A stretch of DNA of 64,000 nucleotides from Flavisolibacter ginsenosidimutans (GTDB lineage Bacteria; Bacteroidota; Bacteroidia; Chitinophagales; Chitinophagaceae): NCBI RefSeq assembly GCF_007970805.1, contig NZ_CP042433.1, forward strand, positions 3,410,001 through 3,474,000, read 5' to 3'. Within the stretch, counting starts at the first letter, position 1. The number at the start of each line of letters is the position of its first letter. Below are positions 42,064-50,270 of this stretch, piece by piece. The position numbers were made by a program, and so were the translations under genes. The notes below the pieces were generated by a model. The model made no database searches. It had not been told where the DNA came from and was given only the letters and a program-made list of their open reading frames with translations.

Positions 42064-44502
42064 ATGAAAAAGATTGTCCTCTACGGTTTGGCCTTGCTGC
42101 TCCTGCAATGTTTAATTGTTGCGGCCGCATTCGCACAAAGCAAAACAACTTTATCGGGCAGCGTAAGCGACAGCGCCGCACAAAAACCACTGCAATACGC
42201 AACGGCCGAATTATACAAAAACGCCGTTGCTGGCCAACCGTTGAAAGTTACTTTCACCAACGACAAAGGCAAGTTCGCCTTTGCAAAGCTTGATACCGGC
42301 AACTACGTTGTTTCGGTTTCGCACACAGGCTTTTTGGAGAAACAACAAACGGTTGCGATAAACGGGAGTGAAAGCGTTGAATTAAAACCCTTCTCTCTTT
42401 CCGCTTCTAATGGTGCTTTGCAAGGCGTGGTTGTTACGGCAAAAAAACCGTTGGTAGAACAACAAGAGGACAAAATCATCTTCAACGTCGAAAACGACCC
42501 CGCCACCAAAACCGAAAACGCCATTGACATTTTGCGCAAAACACCGTTTGTTGCCGTTGACGGCGACGACAACGTAACGGTGAACGGGCAAACCAGTTTC
42601 AAAGTGTTGCTCAACGGCCGCGAGACCGGCGTGTTTGCGCAGAATCCCAAAGAAGCACTGAAAGGTTTTCCGGGTTCGCTCATTACAAAAATTGAAGTCA
42701 TCACGTCGCCGTCGGCAAAGTATGATGCCGAAGGCGTGGGCGGCATCATCAACATCATTACGAAGAAGAAAGTTGTCGGCTATAACGGTTCGGTAAACCT
42801 CTGGGCCAATCAAATTGGCTGGTACAACATCAACACCAACTTTAGTGCAAAGCTGGGCAAGCTGGGCATAACGATGTATTACGGCAACAACGGCGGCAAC
42901 AACATTGAAGGACGCAGTAAGATGGTGACCACGCCGCTTGTGCCGGCGTATTTTTCGAAGCGTGAATTGAACGGAACCCGCCTCATGACAAACTTCTGGC
43001 AATGGGGCAACCTTGAAGCGGCTTACGAACTGGACACGCTGAACACCTTTGCACTTTACGGGAATGTGAGCGGCGGCAAAAACCGTAGCATCCTGGATCA
43101 ATCCATCACGATGTCTTATCCATCCGCACCGGACACCGTTAGCAATTACAATCTCACCAGCCGCTTCGAACAACCGTCGTACAACATCGGCGCCGACTAC
43201 ATCAAGAAATTCAGCAGCAACAAAGAAAAAGAATTCAGCATACGCCTGAACGGCGATTTCGGGATCAACAATACGTTTTTGAACAGCGTAATGGACAATC
43301 CTGTTGCCGCCGACCGGTACGTTATCAACAACAGCAAGGCCAACAACAAGCAATACACGATTCAATCGGATTACATTCTGCCGTTGACCAACAACCAGAA
43401 AATCGAATCGGGGGTAAAGGCTATTTTGCGCAAGGCCGCTTCGGATTTTGAGGGATTAATTAAAGCAACAAGCGCAGAAGATTACGTCGTGAATTCATCA
43501 AACACCGATCATTTCCGTTACAACCAGGACGTTTACAGCGCTTACAGCACGTATAGTTTTAAAACCGGCAAAACCACGTTCCGTTTGGGTGCAAGAATGG
43601 AGCATACCGAAGTGGACGGGAATTTCATCAGCGCAAAAACAAAAGTGACGCAATCTTACACCAACCTTCTTCCCAACTTACAATCAAACACAAAATTCAG
43701 CAATGTATTTACGCTAGTCGTTACGTACAGCGACCGCATTCAACGGCCCTTTATTCAAAACTTAAATCCTTTCCGCAACGACAACGATCCGCGTTTTATT
43801 ACTTACGGCAACCCGAGCCTGCAACCGCAAACAATTCACAGTTTGGCCGTCCAAACAAGGCTGATGAAAGGAAGAACCTTTGCAGGCATCACGTTTACCG
43901 GTTCGTACAGCGACAACATGATTGTGCAATACAGCAGCTTTGATGCGGCGAAGGGCATTACATCAACCACCAGTGACAACGTGGGCAAAGAATGGGCAGT
44001 GAGCGCCAACGGAAACTTCAATACAAAAGTCAACAACGACTGGTCGGTGTTTTTAAACGGCAACGTGCGGTACAACCGCGTGGAGAATAAATTTTTACCC
44101 AGCCAGGCAAACAGCGGTTTTAGCGGCAACGCAAATCTGAATACCAGTTATTCCATCAACAAAAAATTTACGGCAAGCGGCTATGCAGGTTTCTTCCGTG
44201 CGCCGGTTTCTATCCAAACAAAATATCCGTTCAATCTTTGGTACGGCATTCATGCGGGTTATAAATTCCTGAACGAAAAACTTACAGCCTCTGTCGGTCT
44301 TTCCAACTTCTTTCAAAAAGAAAGAGCCTGGGAACTTACCACGGTTGATCCTTCGTTCATGTACAAGTCCACAACCGTCTCTCCGTTCCGTGCATTGGCC
44401 ATTGACATCAGCTGGAACTTTGGCAAGCTAAGCGAAAGCGTGTCGAAGAAAAAAGGTGTGAACAACGACGATTTGTTGAGCAGCGGAAACGGCGGCAATT
44501 AA
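42064..44502 (+). CDS. Outer membrane beta-barrel family protein (TonB-receptor-like)
   Basis: 812 aa from the ATG at 42064. Signal peptide VLYGLALLLLQCLIVAAAFAQ, carboxypeptidase-like domain (LSGSVSDSAAQKPLQYATAEL), plug-like segment (DILRKTPFVAVDGDDNVTVNG) and a long barrel (outer membrane protein beta-barrel family) ending in a hydrophilic tail SSGNGGN. Same architecture as the protein at 20282, but the sequences are diverged. A 327-codon antisense frame inside it is a codon-bias shadow. No regulator is adjacent. Confidence 0.88.
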   Translation: MKKIVLYGLALLLLQCLIVAAAFAQSKTTLSGSVSDSAAQKPLQYATAELYKNAVAGQPLKVTFTNDKGKFAFAKLDTGNYVVSVSHTGFLEKQQTVAINGSESVELKPFSLSASNGALQGVVVTAKKPLVEQQEDKIIFNVENDPATKTENAIDILRKTPFVAVDGDDNVTVNGQTSFKVLLNGRETGVFAQNPKEALKGFPGSLITKIEVITSPSAKYDAEGVGGIINIITKKKVVGYNGSVNLWANQIGWYNINTNFSAKLGKLGITMYYGNNGGNNIEGRSKMVTTPLVPAYFSKRELNGTRLMTNFWQWGNLEAAYELDTLNTFALYGNVSGGKNRSILDQSITMSYPSAPDTVSNYNLTSRFEQPSYNIGADYIKKFSSNKEKEFSIRLNGDFGINNTFLNSVMDNPVAADRYVINNSKANNKQYTIQSDYILPLTNNQKIESGVKAILRKAASDFEGLIKATSAEDYVVNSSNTDHFRYNQDVYSAYSTYSFKTGKTTFRLGARMEHTEVDGNFISAKTKVTQSYTNLLPNLQSNTKFSNVFTLVVTYSDRIQRPFIQNLNPFRNDNDPRFITYGNPSLQPQTIHSLAVQTRLMKGRTFAGITFTGSYSDNMIVQYSSFDAAKGITSTTSDNVGKEWAVSANGNFNTKVNNDWSVFLNGNVRYNRVENKFLPSQANSGFSGNANLNTSYSINKKFTASGYAGFFRAPVSIQTKYPFNLWYGIHAGYKFLNEKLTASVGLSNFFQKERAWELTTVDPSFMYKSTTVSPFRALAIDISWNFGKLSESVSKKKGVNNDDLLSSGNGGN

Positions 44503-44710
44503 GAGCATTTACCTTTAAAAAGTTACGCCGGTTGGTTGTTCAACTCTTTGCATTTATTTTTCGTAGAATAAAAGCAGACTTCGTTAAAACGAAGACTTCG
44601 TTTATTCATACAAACGTGATGCATGCGTCAAATAAAATTTCGTTGTTTGCCGCGGCAAATTTTTTAATCGCAATAGAGCAGAATTCCTATCTTCCTGCAA
44701 ACTCTTCTCT

Positions 44711-46054
44711 GTGAGAAAAACGATTGCTTTCCTGTCTTTTATTGTCACGCTTCATACAGCTTCCGCGCAAAAAGATTTCAGTGCAGCCATCAACAGCACC
44801 ACTTCTAAAATAGAACCCAAGTGCATTGCCTGGCGGCGGCAACTGCACGAAAATCCCGAACTCGGCAACCGTGAATTCAAAACCGCCAAACTCATTGCCG
44901 ATCATCTGCGTTCACTCGGCATTGACGTAAAAGAAGGCGTGGCGCACACCGGCGTTGTGGGCATCCTGCGCGGCGCCAAACCCGGTCCTGTTATTGGCCT
45001 TCGCGCCGACATGGATGCGTTGCCTGTACTGGAAAAAACAGGGCTTCCGTTTGCATCCAAAATCAAAGGTACGTATAACGGACAAGAAGTTCCGGTAATG
45101 CACGCCTGCGGTCACGATACACACGTAGCCATGTTGATGAGCGTTGCCGAAATTTTAGCAGGCATGAAGAATGAACTTGCCGGTACGGTAAAATTTGTTT
45201 TTCAACCGGCGGAAGAAGGCGTGCAAAAAGGCGAAGAAGGCGGCGCGGAATTAATGGTAAAAGAAGGTGTAATGGACGATCCAAAGGTGGACGTGATGTT
45301 TGGCCTGCACATCAAATCCGGGATCGAAGTGGGAAAGATCAGCGTGCGGCCAGGCGGCTTTTATGCAGGCGTTAGCGACATGAAAATCGTGGTAAAAGGC
45401 AAGCCTTCGCACGGCGCATATCCGTGGAATTCGGTTGATCCGATTGTTACTTCAGCGCAAATCATCAACGCATTGCAAACCATCGTTAGCCGCAACGTAA
45501 ACCTTACCGAGAACGCAGGCGTCATCACCGTTGGCGCCATCAACGGCGGCAACCGTTCCAACATCATTCCCGAAGACGTAACGATGCTTGGCACTATTCG
45601 CTCTTTGTCCAAAGAACAGGAAGCGTATCAAATTGAACGCATTAAAACCGTTGTGACGAAAACTGCCGAAGCAGCAGGTGCTTCGGCCACAATAGAAGCG
45701 CCCTACAGTTCGCATTATCCCGTTACGTTTAACAACGAAGCCTTAACGGCGAAGATGATTCCGTCTTTGCAAAAAGCGGTGGGTGTACAAAATGTTGTTT
45801 CAAGACCCGTTGAAATGGGTGCGGAAGATTTTTCTTTCTTCGGCGAAAAAGTGCCCGCTGTGTTTTTCAATCTGGGTGCAATGCCAAAAGGCCAAGACCC
45901 AAAAAAAGCGCCGCCGCACCACACACCGGAGTTTTTTGTTGACGAAAGCGCCATGCAAAACGGCATTAAAGCCTTTTTGTTTTTGGTGACGGATTACATG
46001 AACATGAACAACGGCAAGGCATCAACAAAACAAACACTCAAAGCGACCAAATGA
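44711..46054 (+). CDS. M20 family metallopeptidase/amidohydrolase
   Basis: 447 aa starting at GTG 44711, which gives the signal peptide (TIAFLSFIVTLHTASAQ). M20D/amidohydrolase features: WRRQLHENPELGNREFKTAK, GLRADMDALPV, MHACGHDTHVAMLMS (metal ligands), FQPAEEGVQKGEEGG (catalytic Glu), and HTPEFFVDE near the C-terminus. Substrate probably an N-acyl amino acid, hippurate-type amide or peptide in the periplasm. ATGA overlap with the next gene shows coupling. Confidence 0.9.
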   Translation: MRKTIAFLSFIVTLHTASAQKDFSAAINSTTSKIEPKCIAWRRQLHENPELGNREFKTAKLIADHLRSLGIDVKEGVAHTGVVGILRGAKPGPVIGLRADMDALPVLEKTGLPFASKIKGTYNGQEVPVMHACGHDTHVAMLMSVAEILAGMKNELAGTVKFVFQPAEEGVQKGEEGGAELMVKEGVMDDPKVDVMFGLHIKSGIEVGKISVRPGGFYAGVSDMKIVVKGKPSHGAYPWNSVDPIVTSAQIINALQTIVSRNVNLTENAGVITVGAINGGNRSNIIPEDVTMLGTIRSLSKEQEAYQIERIKTVVTKTAEAAGASATIEAPYSSHYPVTFNNEALTAKMIPSLQKAVGVQNVVSRPVEMGAEDFSFFGEKVPAVFFNLGAMPKGQDPKKAPPHHTPEFFVDESAMQNGIKAFLFLVTDYMNMNNGKASTKQTLKATK

Positions 46055-46914
46055 GAAAGATTTTTTTATTGCTGTTTTTATTCGCTGTTGTTGTTGATGC
46101 TGCTGCGCAAAAGAAAGACAAGAAACTGCAAAAGCAAGTGGAAGAGCTTATCAAAGGCTTCAACGGCGATGTGGGCGTTTACGTGAAGAATTTAAAGAAC
46201 AATAAAACTGTTGCCGTTAATGCCGACACGGTTTTTCCAACGGCGAGCATGGTGAAAATTCCGATCCTTCTCGGCATCATGGACAAGATTAATCGCGGCG
46301 AATTGGCTTATCATCAACCCTTGCAATACAAGGATTCTTTATTGTATGCAGGCGTTGATATTTTGGGTTCTTTCAAGAATGATGAAAAGATCGAGTTAAG
46401 CAAAGTGATGATGTTAAGCTTAACCACCAGCGACAACACCGCAAGCCTTTGGCTGCAAAGCCTTGCCGGCGGCGGTTTGCGCATCAATCAAATTTTGGAC
46501 AGCCTTGGCTTTGTGAACACAAGAGTGAACTCACGGACTGCGGGCCGTGAGGCCATCCGCAACGTTTACGGTTGGGGACAGACGTCTCCAAGAGAGATGG
46601 CAACGTTGATGGAAGAAATTGTAAAAGGAGAAATCATTAGCAAAGAACGAAGTGCACAAATGCTTCGGCTGCTGGGAAGAAATTACTGGGACGAAGAAGC
46701 CATCTCGCAAATACCTTCTGATGTTTTTGTAGCCGATAAAAACGGCGCAGTGAACGAAAGCCGCAGCGAAGTGCTCTTTGTAAACGGACACGGTGCCCGC
46801 TATATTTTTTGCATCTGCACAAAAAACAACAAAGACCAAAGTTGGGAAAGCAACAACGAAGCCTGGGTGTTGACAAGAAAATTGTCAAAGTTGTTGTGGG
46901 AATATTTTGAATGA
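46051..46914 (+). CDS. Class A beta-lactamase-related serine hydrolase
   Basis: 287 aa with a signal peptide (IFLLLFLFAVVVDAAAQ). Beta-lactamase2 fold: SxxK in TASMVKIPIL (Ser near 66), SDN in TTSDNTASLW, and KNG where KTG is usual (ADKNGAVNESRSE). The ExxLN motif of true class A enzymes is not evident (GREAIRNVYGWG sits there). It may be a peptidase, esterase or a penicillin-interacting enzyme and should not be taken as a resistance gene. Overlaps the M20 gene by 4 bases, so the two act together, probably on peptides. Confidence 0.85.
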   Translation: MRKIFLLLFLFAVVVDAAAQKKDKKLQKQVEELIKGFNGDVGVYVKNLKNNKTVAVNADTVFPTASMVKIPILLGIMDKINRGELAYHQPLQYKDSLLYAGVDILGSFKNDEKIELSKVMMLSLTTSDNTASLWLQSLAGGGLRINQILDSLGFVNTRVNSRTAGREAIRNVYGWGQTSPREMATLMEEIVKGEIISKERSAQMLRLLGRNYWDEEAISQIPSDVFVADKNGAVNESRSEVLFVNGHGARYIFCICTKNNKDQSWESNNEAWVLTRKLSKLLWEYFE

Positions 46915-46946
46915 GCAGGAATGATTCATTCACTTGTAAACAGCGC

Positions 46947-46986
46947 TTATAACAAAGCTTCGGTTGTAACCGAAGCTTTGTTATAA
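46947..46986. terminator. Perfect bidirectional terminator
   Basis: 19-bp perfect inverted repeat (46947-46965 / 46968-46986) around a 2-base centre, between convergent genes. Confidence 0.8.
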
Positions 46987-47001
46987 AATTCAAAACCGTT
47001 C

Positions 47002-47670
47002 TTACATTCCCGGCCTCGCCAATTTTAAATCGGCTAATTTTTTTCGCTCACTTTCTATGGTTACTTGCTGATTGGCTTGTGCCTGTTTGTTCTTCGTCAG
47101 GTCATCTTGCAGCTTGGTCAGTTTTTTCGTCAGGTCTTTTTCTTCGTCCATTAAATCGGTTAGTTTTTTCTCGGCCTTTTTTACGGTTTCTTCCTGTGCT
47201 GTTACGTCAAGGTTGTGCTTGTACGAAGCCGTTTGCGCTACAAAGCCGTTTAAAAAAGTTTGTGCGGAATTATAGGCTTGTGGTTCGGATGCGTCGGTCA
47301 CAAAATTTTCACCGCCCTTGCTCGTCAGCATGTAAATCACCGACTGGTTATCTTTTTTGTTGCCGCGGCGGTCCACTTTAAAGTACAGGTCCACCAACTG
47401 GTTGTTCTCACCTTTTAACACTACGCCTTTGTACGCATAATAACCGTCTACTTTGTTTTGTTTCCAAAACAGCGAGCCTTTGGTTTCGGGCTCGTAGCCA
47501 ATTTCTTTCAATTTGGTAACAATCGTGCCTTCGGCTACATCCTGGCTGTAAGGCAAATAAAGCATTAATGCCGGCCGGTCGGCCTTGTTGAACTTTACGG
47601 TGGTGCTTACCGCTTGTGCGTTTGCAAAGCCGCAAAAGGCAAGAAGCAGAACAGAGAAGATGGCTTTCAT
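47002..47670 (-). CDS. Exported coiled-coil hypothetical protein
   Basis: 222 aa. Signal peptide SVLLLAFCGFANAQ. The N-terminal half is a small mixed domain (VDGYYAYKGVVLKGENNQLVDLYFKVD, partly quoted); the C-terminal third is a Lys/Glu/Asp-rich coiled coil (KKAEKKLTDLMDEEKDLTKKLTKLQ). Family not recognised; plausible periplasmic structural protein. Confidence 0.6.
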   Translation of the reverse strand: MKAIFSVLLLAFCGFANAQAVSTTVKFNKADRPALMLYLPYSQDVAEGTIVTKLKEIGYEPETKGSLFWKQNKVDGYYAYKGVVLKGENNQLVDLYFKVDRRGNKKDNQSVIYMLTSKGGENFVTDASEPQAYNSAQTFLNGFVAQTASYKHNLDVTAQEETVKKAEKKLTDLMDEEKDLTKKLTKLQDDLTKNKQAQANQQVTIESERKKLADLKLARPGM

Positions 47671-47743
47671 AAATCAATTTTGTTGTAAATATAAACGCTT
47701 GTTCTTTTTTGTTTATTGAACAAGGTCTTGTTAAACAGAAAGA

Positions 47744-47773
47744 AAAACCCGGCCGCTTTCACGACCGGGTTTT
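47744..47773 (-). terminator. Superoxide dismutase terminator
   Basis: AAAACCCGG pairs with CCGGGTTTT (47744-47752 / 47765-47773), 12-nt loop; on the - strand it ends in five T. 21 bases after the sod stop. Confidence 0.75.
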
Positions 47774-47794
47774 GCAAAACACATTTGTTGAAAA

Positions 47795-48397
47795 TTATTT
47801 CGCTTTTTCAAAATGCTCGTTCACTTTGTTCCAGTTGATCACGTTCCAAACGGCTTTCAGGTAGTCGGGGCGTTTGTTCTGATATTTTAAATAATAAGCG
47901 TGTTCCCACACATCAATGCCCAAAATGGGTGTGCCTTTAACTTCGGCCACGTCCATCAACGGATTGTCCTGGTTGGGAGTAGAGCTTACTTCAAGCTTTC
48001 CGTCTTTTACAATAAGCCAGGCCCAGCCGCTTCCAAAGCGTGTAGCGCCGGCTGTGTTTACTTTTTCTTTTAGCGCATCCAGAGAACCAAACGTGCTGTT
48101 GATGGCATCGGCCAAAGCTCCCGTCGGTTGGCCGCTGTTGGGCCCAAGAATTTCCCAAAAGAAAGAATGGTTCCAGTGGCCACCGCCGTTGTTGCGCACG
48201 GCAGGCGAAATAGAACCAGCGTTCTTTACCAGTTCTTCAAGGCTTTTGTTTTCGTTTGGTGTGCCGGCGATGGCTTTGTTTAAATTATCCACGTAAGCCT
48301 GGTGGTGCTTGTCGTGGTGAATGGTCATGGTTTGCGCATCAATGTGCGGTTCCAGTGCATCGGGAGCATACGGTAGAGGGGGAAGTGTAAATGCCAT
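47795..48397 (-). CDS. Superoxide dismutase (Fe/Mn family, Mn-type features)
   Basis: 200 aa from the ATG at 48397; 13 extra upstream codons are non-conserved and include the promoter. Converts superoxide to peroxide and oxygen. Metal ligands: His in [13 protein letters not shown] (near 27), His in [11 protein letters not shown] (near 80), Asp and His in [11 protein letters not shown] (near 163-167). GGGH in the second block and TPNQDNPL later are the residues usual in Mn-type enzymes, although cambialistic forms exist. No signal peptide, cytoplasmic. A TAAATTTG box lies 42 bases upstream (48439-48446, - strand). Confidence 0.93.
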   Translation of the reverse strand: MAFTLPPLPYAPDALEPHIDAQTMTIHHDKHHQAYVDNLNKAIAGTPNENKSLEELVKNAGSISPAVRNNGGGHWNHSFFWEILGPNSGQPTGALADAINSTFGSLDALKEKVNTAGATRFGSGWAWLIVKDGKLEVSSTPNQDNPLMDVAEVKGTPILGIDVWEHAYYLKYQNKRPDYLKAVWNVINWNKVNEHFEKAK

Positions 48398-48438
48398 AAC
48401 GATTTCAGATTTTAAATTGATGATTTGTCCTAACAAGG

Positions 48439-48446
48439 CAAATTTA
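48439..48446 (-). promoter_or_regulatory. -7 box of the superoxide dismutase gene
   Basis: TAAATTTG on the - strand matches TAnnTTTG; start codon 42 bases downstream. Confidence 0.5.
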
Positions 48447-48489
48447 CTGCGAGGTAAAGAGACGAGCCGAAGGAATGTTGAATTCTTTC

Positions 48490-48795
48490 TTATTTCGAAA
48501 GCCGGTTCAGGGTTTTGCCTTTTTCTTTTACTACTTCAATGATGTGCCTTGCCTGCATGTCGTTCTTTACGGTTACGGCGTACCATCCTATCGACCCGTC
48601 AAACTTTGTCTTTTGCTTCTTGAAGAAATTTTCAACGCCTTCAACCAATTGTGTAAACGTGGCGGCGCCTTCTTTGTTCAACGTGTGACAAATGGCTTTT
48701 GAAAAGAGGTCATAGATGTCTTTATCAATGTTCATTCGTCCGCCCGTGTTAGGGTTGAGGCATTCGGCTTTTTTGGTTTTGGTGACAGTTGGCAT
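48490..48795 (-). CDS. DUF6958 family protein
   Basis: 101 aa from the ATG at 48795. The block [21 protein letters not shown], then [41 protein letters not shown] (in part) and a basic end KGKTLNRL fit DUF6958, small cytosolic proteins of unknown function. The start lies 2 bases after the tadA stop, so the two are cotranscribed. An extension to 48984 lies inside tadA and is rejected. Confidence 0.8.
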   Translation of the reverse strand: MPTVTKTKKAECLNPNTGGRMNIDKDIYDLFSKAICHTLNKEGAATFTQLVEGVENFFKKQKTKFDGSIGWYAVTVKNDMQARHIIEVVKEKGKTLNRLSK

Positions 48796-48797
48796 GG

Positions 48798-49235
48798 CTA
48801 CCGTTTTTGTTGAAAGAAAGATTTCATCAACGCCGCACATTCCTGGTGCAAAACGCCGTGTGCTAAATTTGTTTTTGGGTGAAAGGGAGAGGTTTCTTTC
48901 GTAACGTGAAGGTAACCGTTCTTCGGGTCGGAAGCGCCGTACACCACGCGGCCAATCTTGCTCCAGTACAAAGCGCCGGCACACATGAGGCAGGGTTCAA
49001 CGGTAATGTAAATGGTTGCATCAGGTAGATACTTGCTGCCTAAAAAATTAAAGGCCGATGTAAGCGCAATGATCTCGGCGTGAGCCGTCGGGTCGGCAAG
49101 GGTTTCTACTTGATTGTAACCGCGTGAAATGATCTTGTTGTCAATTACAATCACAGCGCCAACGGGCACTTCGTCTTTCTCGAAAGCTGTTTGCGCCTGC
49201 CGCAAAGCCTGGCCCATAAAGTATTCGTCGTTCAT
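48798..49235 (-). CDS. tadA: tRNA-specific adenosine deaminase TadA family
   Basis: 145-aa zinc deaminase. HAE at residues 52-54 (catalytic Glu) and PCLMC at 81-85 complete the site; ALYWSKIGRVVYGASDPKNG follows. TadA converts A34 to inosine in tRNA-Arg. Guanine deaminases share the fold, but the spacing and C-terminus (ECAALMKSFFQQKR) fit TadA better. An 8-bp word repeat follows upstream of its start. Confidence 0.88.
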   Translation of the reverse strand: MNDEYFMGQALRQAQTAFEKDEVPVGAVIVIDNKIISRGYNQVETLADPTAHAEIIALTSAFNFLGSKYLPDATIYITVEPCLMCAGALYWSKIGRVVYGASDPKNGYLHVTKETSPFHPKTNLAHGVLHQECAALMKSFFQQKR

Positions 49236-49242
49236 GGCGCGG

Positions 49243-49282
49243 AGTTGATGAGTTGATTAGCTGATTTAAAGATTAGCTGATG
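49243..49282. repeat. Tandem degenerate 8-bp words (locus D)
   Basis: Five successive 8-bp units (AGTTGATG, AGTTGATT, AGCTGATT, TAAAGATT, AGCTGATG) between tadA and sixA; direct only, no complementary arm nearby. Confidence 0.65.
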
Positions 49283-49329
49283 GCTTGCTACGGTGTCGGG
49301 ACACGCCGTTGGTGAATAAAACGAAAAAC

Positions 49330-49833
49330 TTACAAATCCGCCAGTGGGTTTTTTGGATAGTCGTAAAGCAAAAATTTTTTCTCTGCTCTCGCAAAAGCCG
49401 TCCAATTGTCCACATCGGCTTGCACGGCAAAAACGCCGCAGGTGGGAATGCTATCGGTATGTACGTGACATAAACTGTTGGCATAATCGGTGATGGTCGG
49501 GCTGTGCGCAAAAAACGCAACCGTATCGGCTTTGTCGGGAAGCGAAAGAACGACTGCGGCATAGGCGGAGGGAACGTCTTCGTAAAGTTTTGGTTCAACG
49601 CGAACGTCGTCTTTATTGCACTTGTATTCTTCGGCAAAATATTTCGCGGTTTTCTTTGCCCGCTTTGCGTTGGAAGAAACCATCAAATCAATTTCGGGAA
49701 TTTGTTTTTTTGTGCGTTTCGCCATTTCGGGAGCATCTTTTTTTCCGCGTTCGTTTAATGGCCGCTCCAAATCGCCGAGGCCTTCGTGCGACCAATCGCT
49801 TTTGGCGTGGCGAACGAGTATCAGGGTTTTCAT
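49330..49833 (-). CDS. SixA-type histidine phosphatase
   Basis: 167 aa. RHG-type motif LVRHAKSDWSHEG (His 9), RPLNERGKKDAPEMA, and the second His in FFAHSPTITDYA. Members of this branch dephosphorylate phosphohistidine on proteins such as Hpt domains or NPr. Cytoplasmic, about the usual size. No partner is adjacent. Confidence 0.88.
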   Translation of the reverse strand: MKTLILVRHAKSDWSHEGLGDLERPLNERGKKDAPEMAKRTKKQIPEIDLMVSSNAKRAKKTAKYFAEEYKCNKDDVRVEPKLYEDVPSAYAAVVLSLPDKADTVAFFAHSPTITDYANSLCHVHTDSIPTCGVFAVQADVDNWTAFARAEKKFLLYDYPKNPLADL

Positions 49834-49849
49834 TCTTTAAAGATATAGC

Positions 49850-49891
49850 AGAAGTCAAAAGCCGGGAATCTGAGAGCTGACTTCTGGCTTT
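49850..49891. repeat. 7-bp words with permuted arms (locus E)
   Basis: Six 7-bp units: AGAAGTC and AAAAGCC on the left, TGACTTC and TGGCTTT on the right, with GGGAATC and TGAGAGC between. The right words are complements of the left words but in the same order, so only 8 bp can pair (49850-49857 with 49878-49885). The array runs into the stop of the next leftward gene (49890-49892). Confidence 0.6.
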
Positions 49892-50165
49892 ACTGCATTT
49901 TTACCGCGTTCGGTTTCTTCTCTAAATAGTCAACGTAGTCCTTTGAACCCACGCGAAAATAAACCGGAAGCGAGGTTAGCTTCTGTAATTGCAGTTCGCC
50001 CTTGCAAGAAAGGGGCAAGCACTGTTTGTAGAAATTTTGCGGCACAATCCGTAGAGACAGCGCTGTTGAAACAGTGTCGTGCAAAGGCGGGAAACGCTGT
50101 TGCGAAGCGGCTTTCAGCGAAACAGTGAAAAATGCCGGAAAGAAAAAAAACAGCGCCTTGTGCAT
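49890..50165 (-). CDS. Small exported hypothetical protein
   Basis: 91 aa. Signal peptide (ALFFFFPAFFTVSLKAASQ), then a short mature part with two Cys (QCLPLSCKGEL) and FRVGSKDYVDYLEKKP. Not recognised. Divergent from rpoN, with 105 bases between. Confidence 0.5.
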   Translation of the reverse strand: MHKALFFFFPAFFTVSLKAASQQRFPPLHDTVSTALSLRIVPQNFYKQCLPLSCKGELQLQKLTSLPVYFRVGSKDYVDYLEKKPNAVKMQ

Positions 50166-50270
50166 GGATTGGGATTTGCTGTAAATTTACGGCTTGATTT
50201 TTGCGAAACCGGCGAAATTTTTCCGCCAGAGGCGGAAAGGCTTTGCCACCGATAATGAGGAGAACACACC

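Noticed and set aside
42382..43365. 327-codon open frame antisense to the beta-barrel gene
   Set aside because: It lies wholly inside a confidently assigned gene, has no signal or family motif, and such long antisense frames recur here from codon bias.
46051..46914. Calling the serine hydrolase an antibiotic-resistance beta-lactamase
   Set aside because: KTG and ExxLN motifs are altered, and the gene is coupled to an amidohydrolase.
49243..49282. Possible CRISPR-like direct repeats
   Set aside because: Units are 8 bp, degenerate and without spacers; no cas genes in the window.
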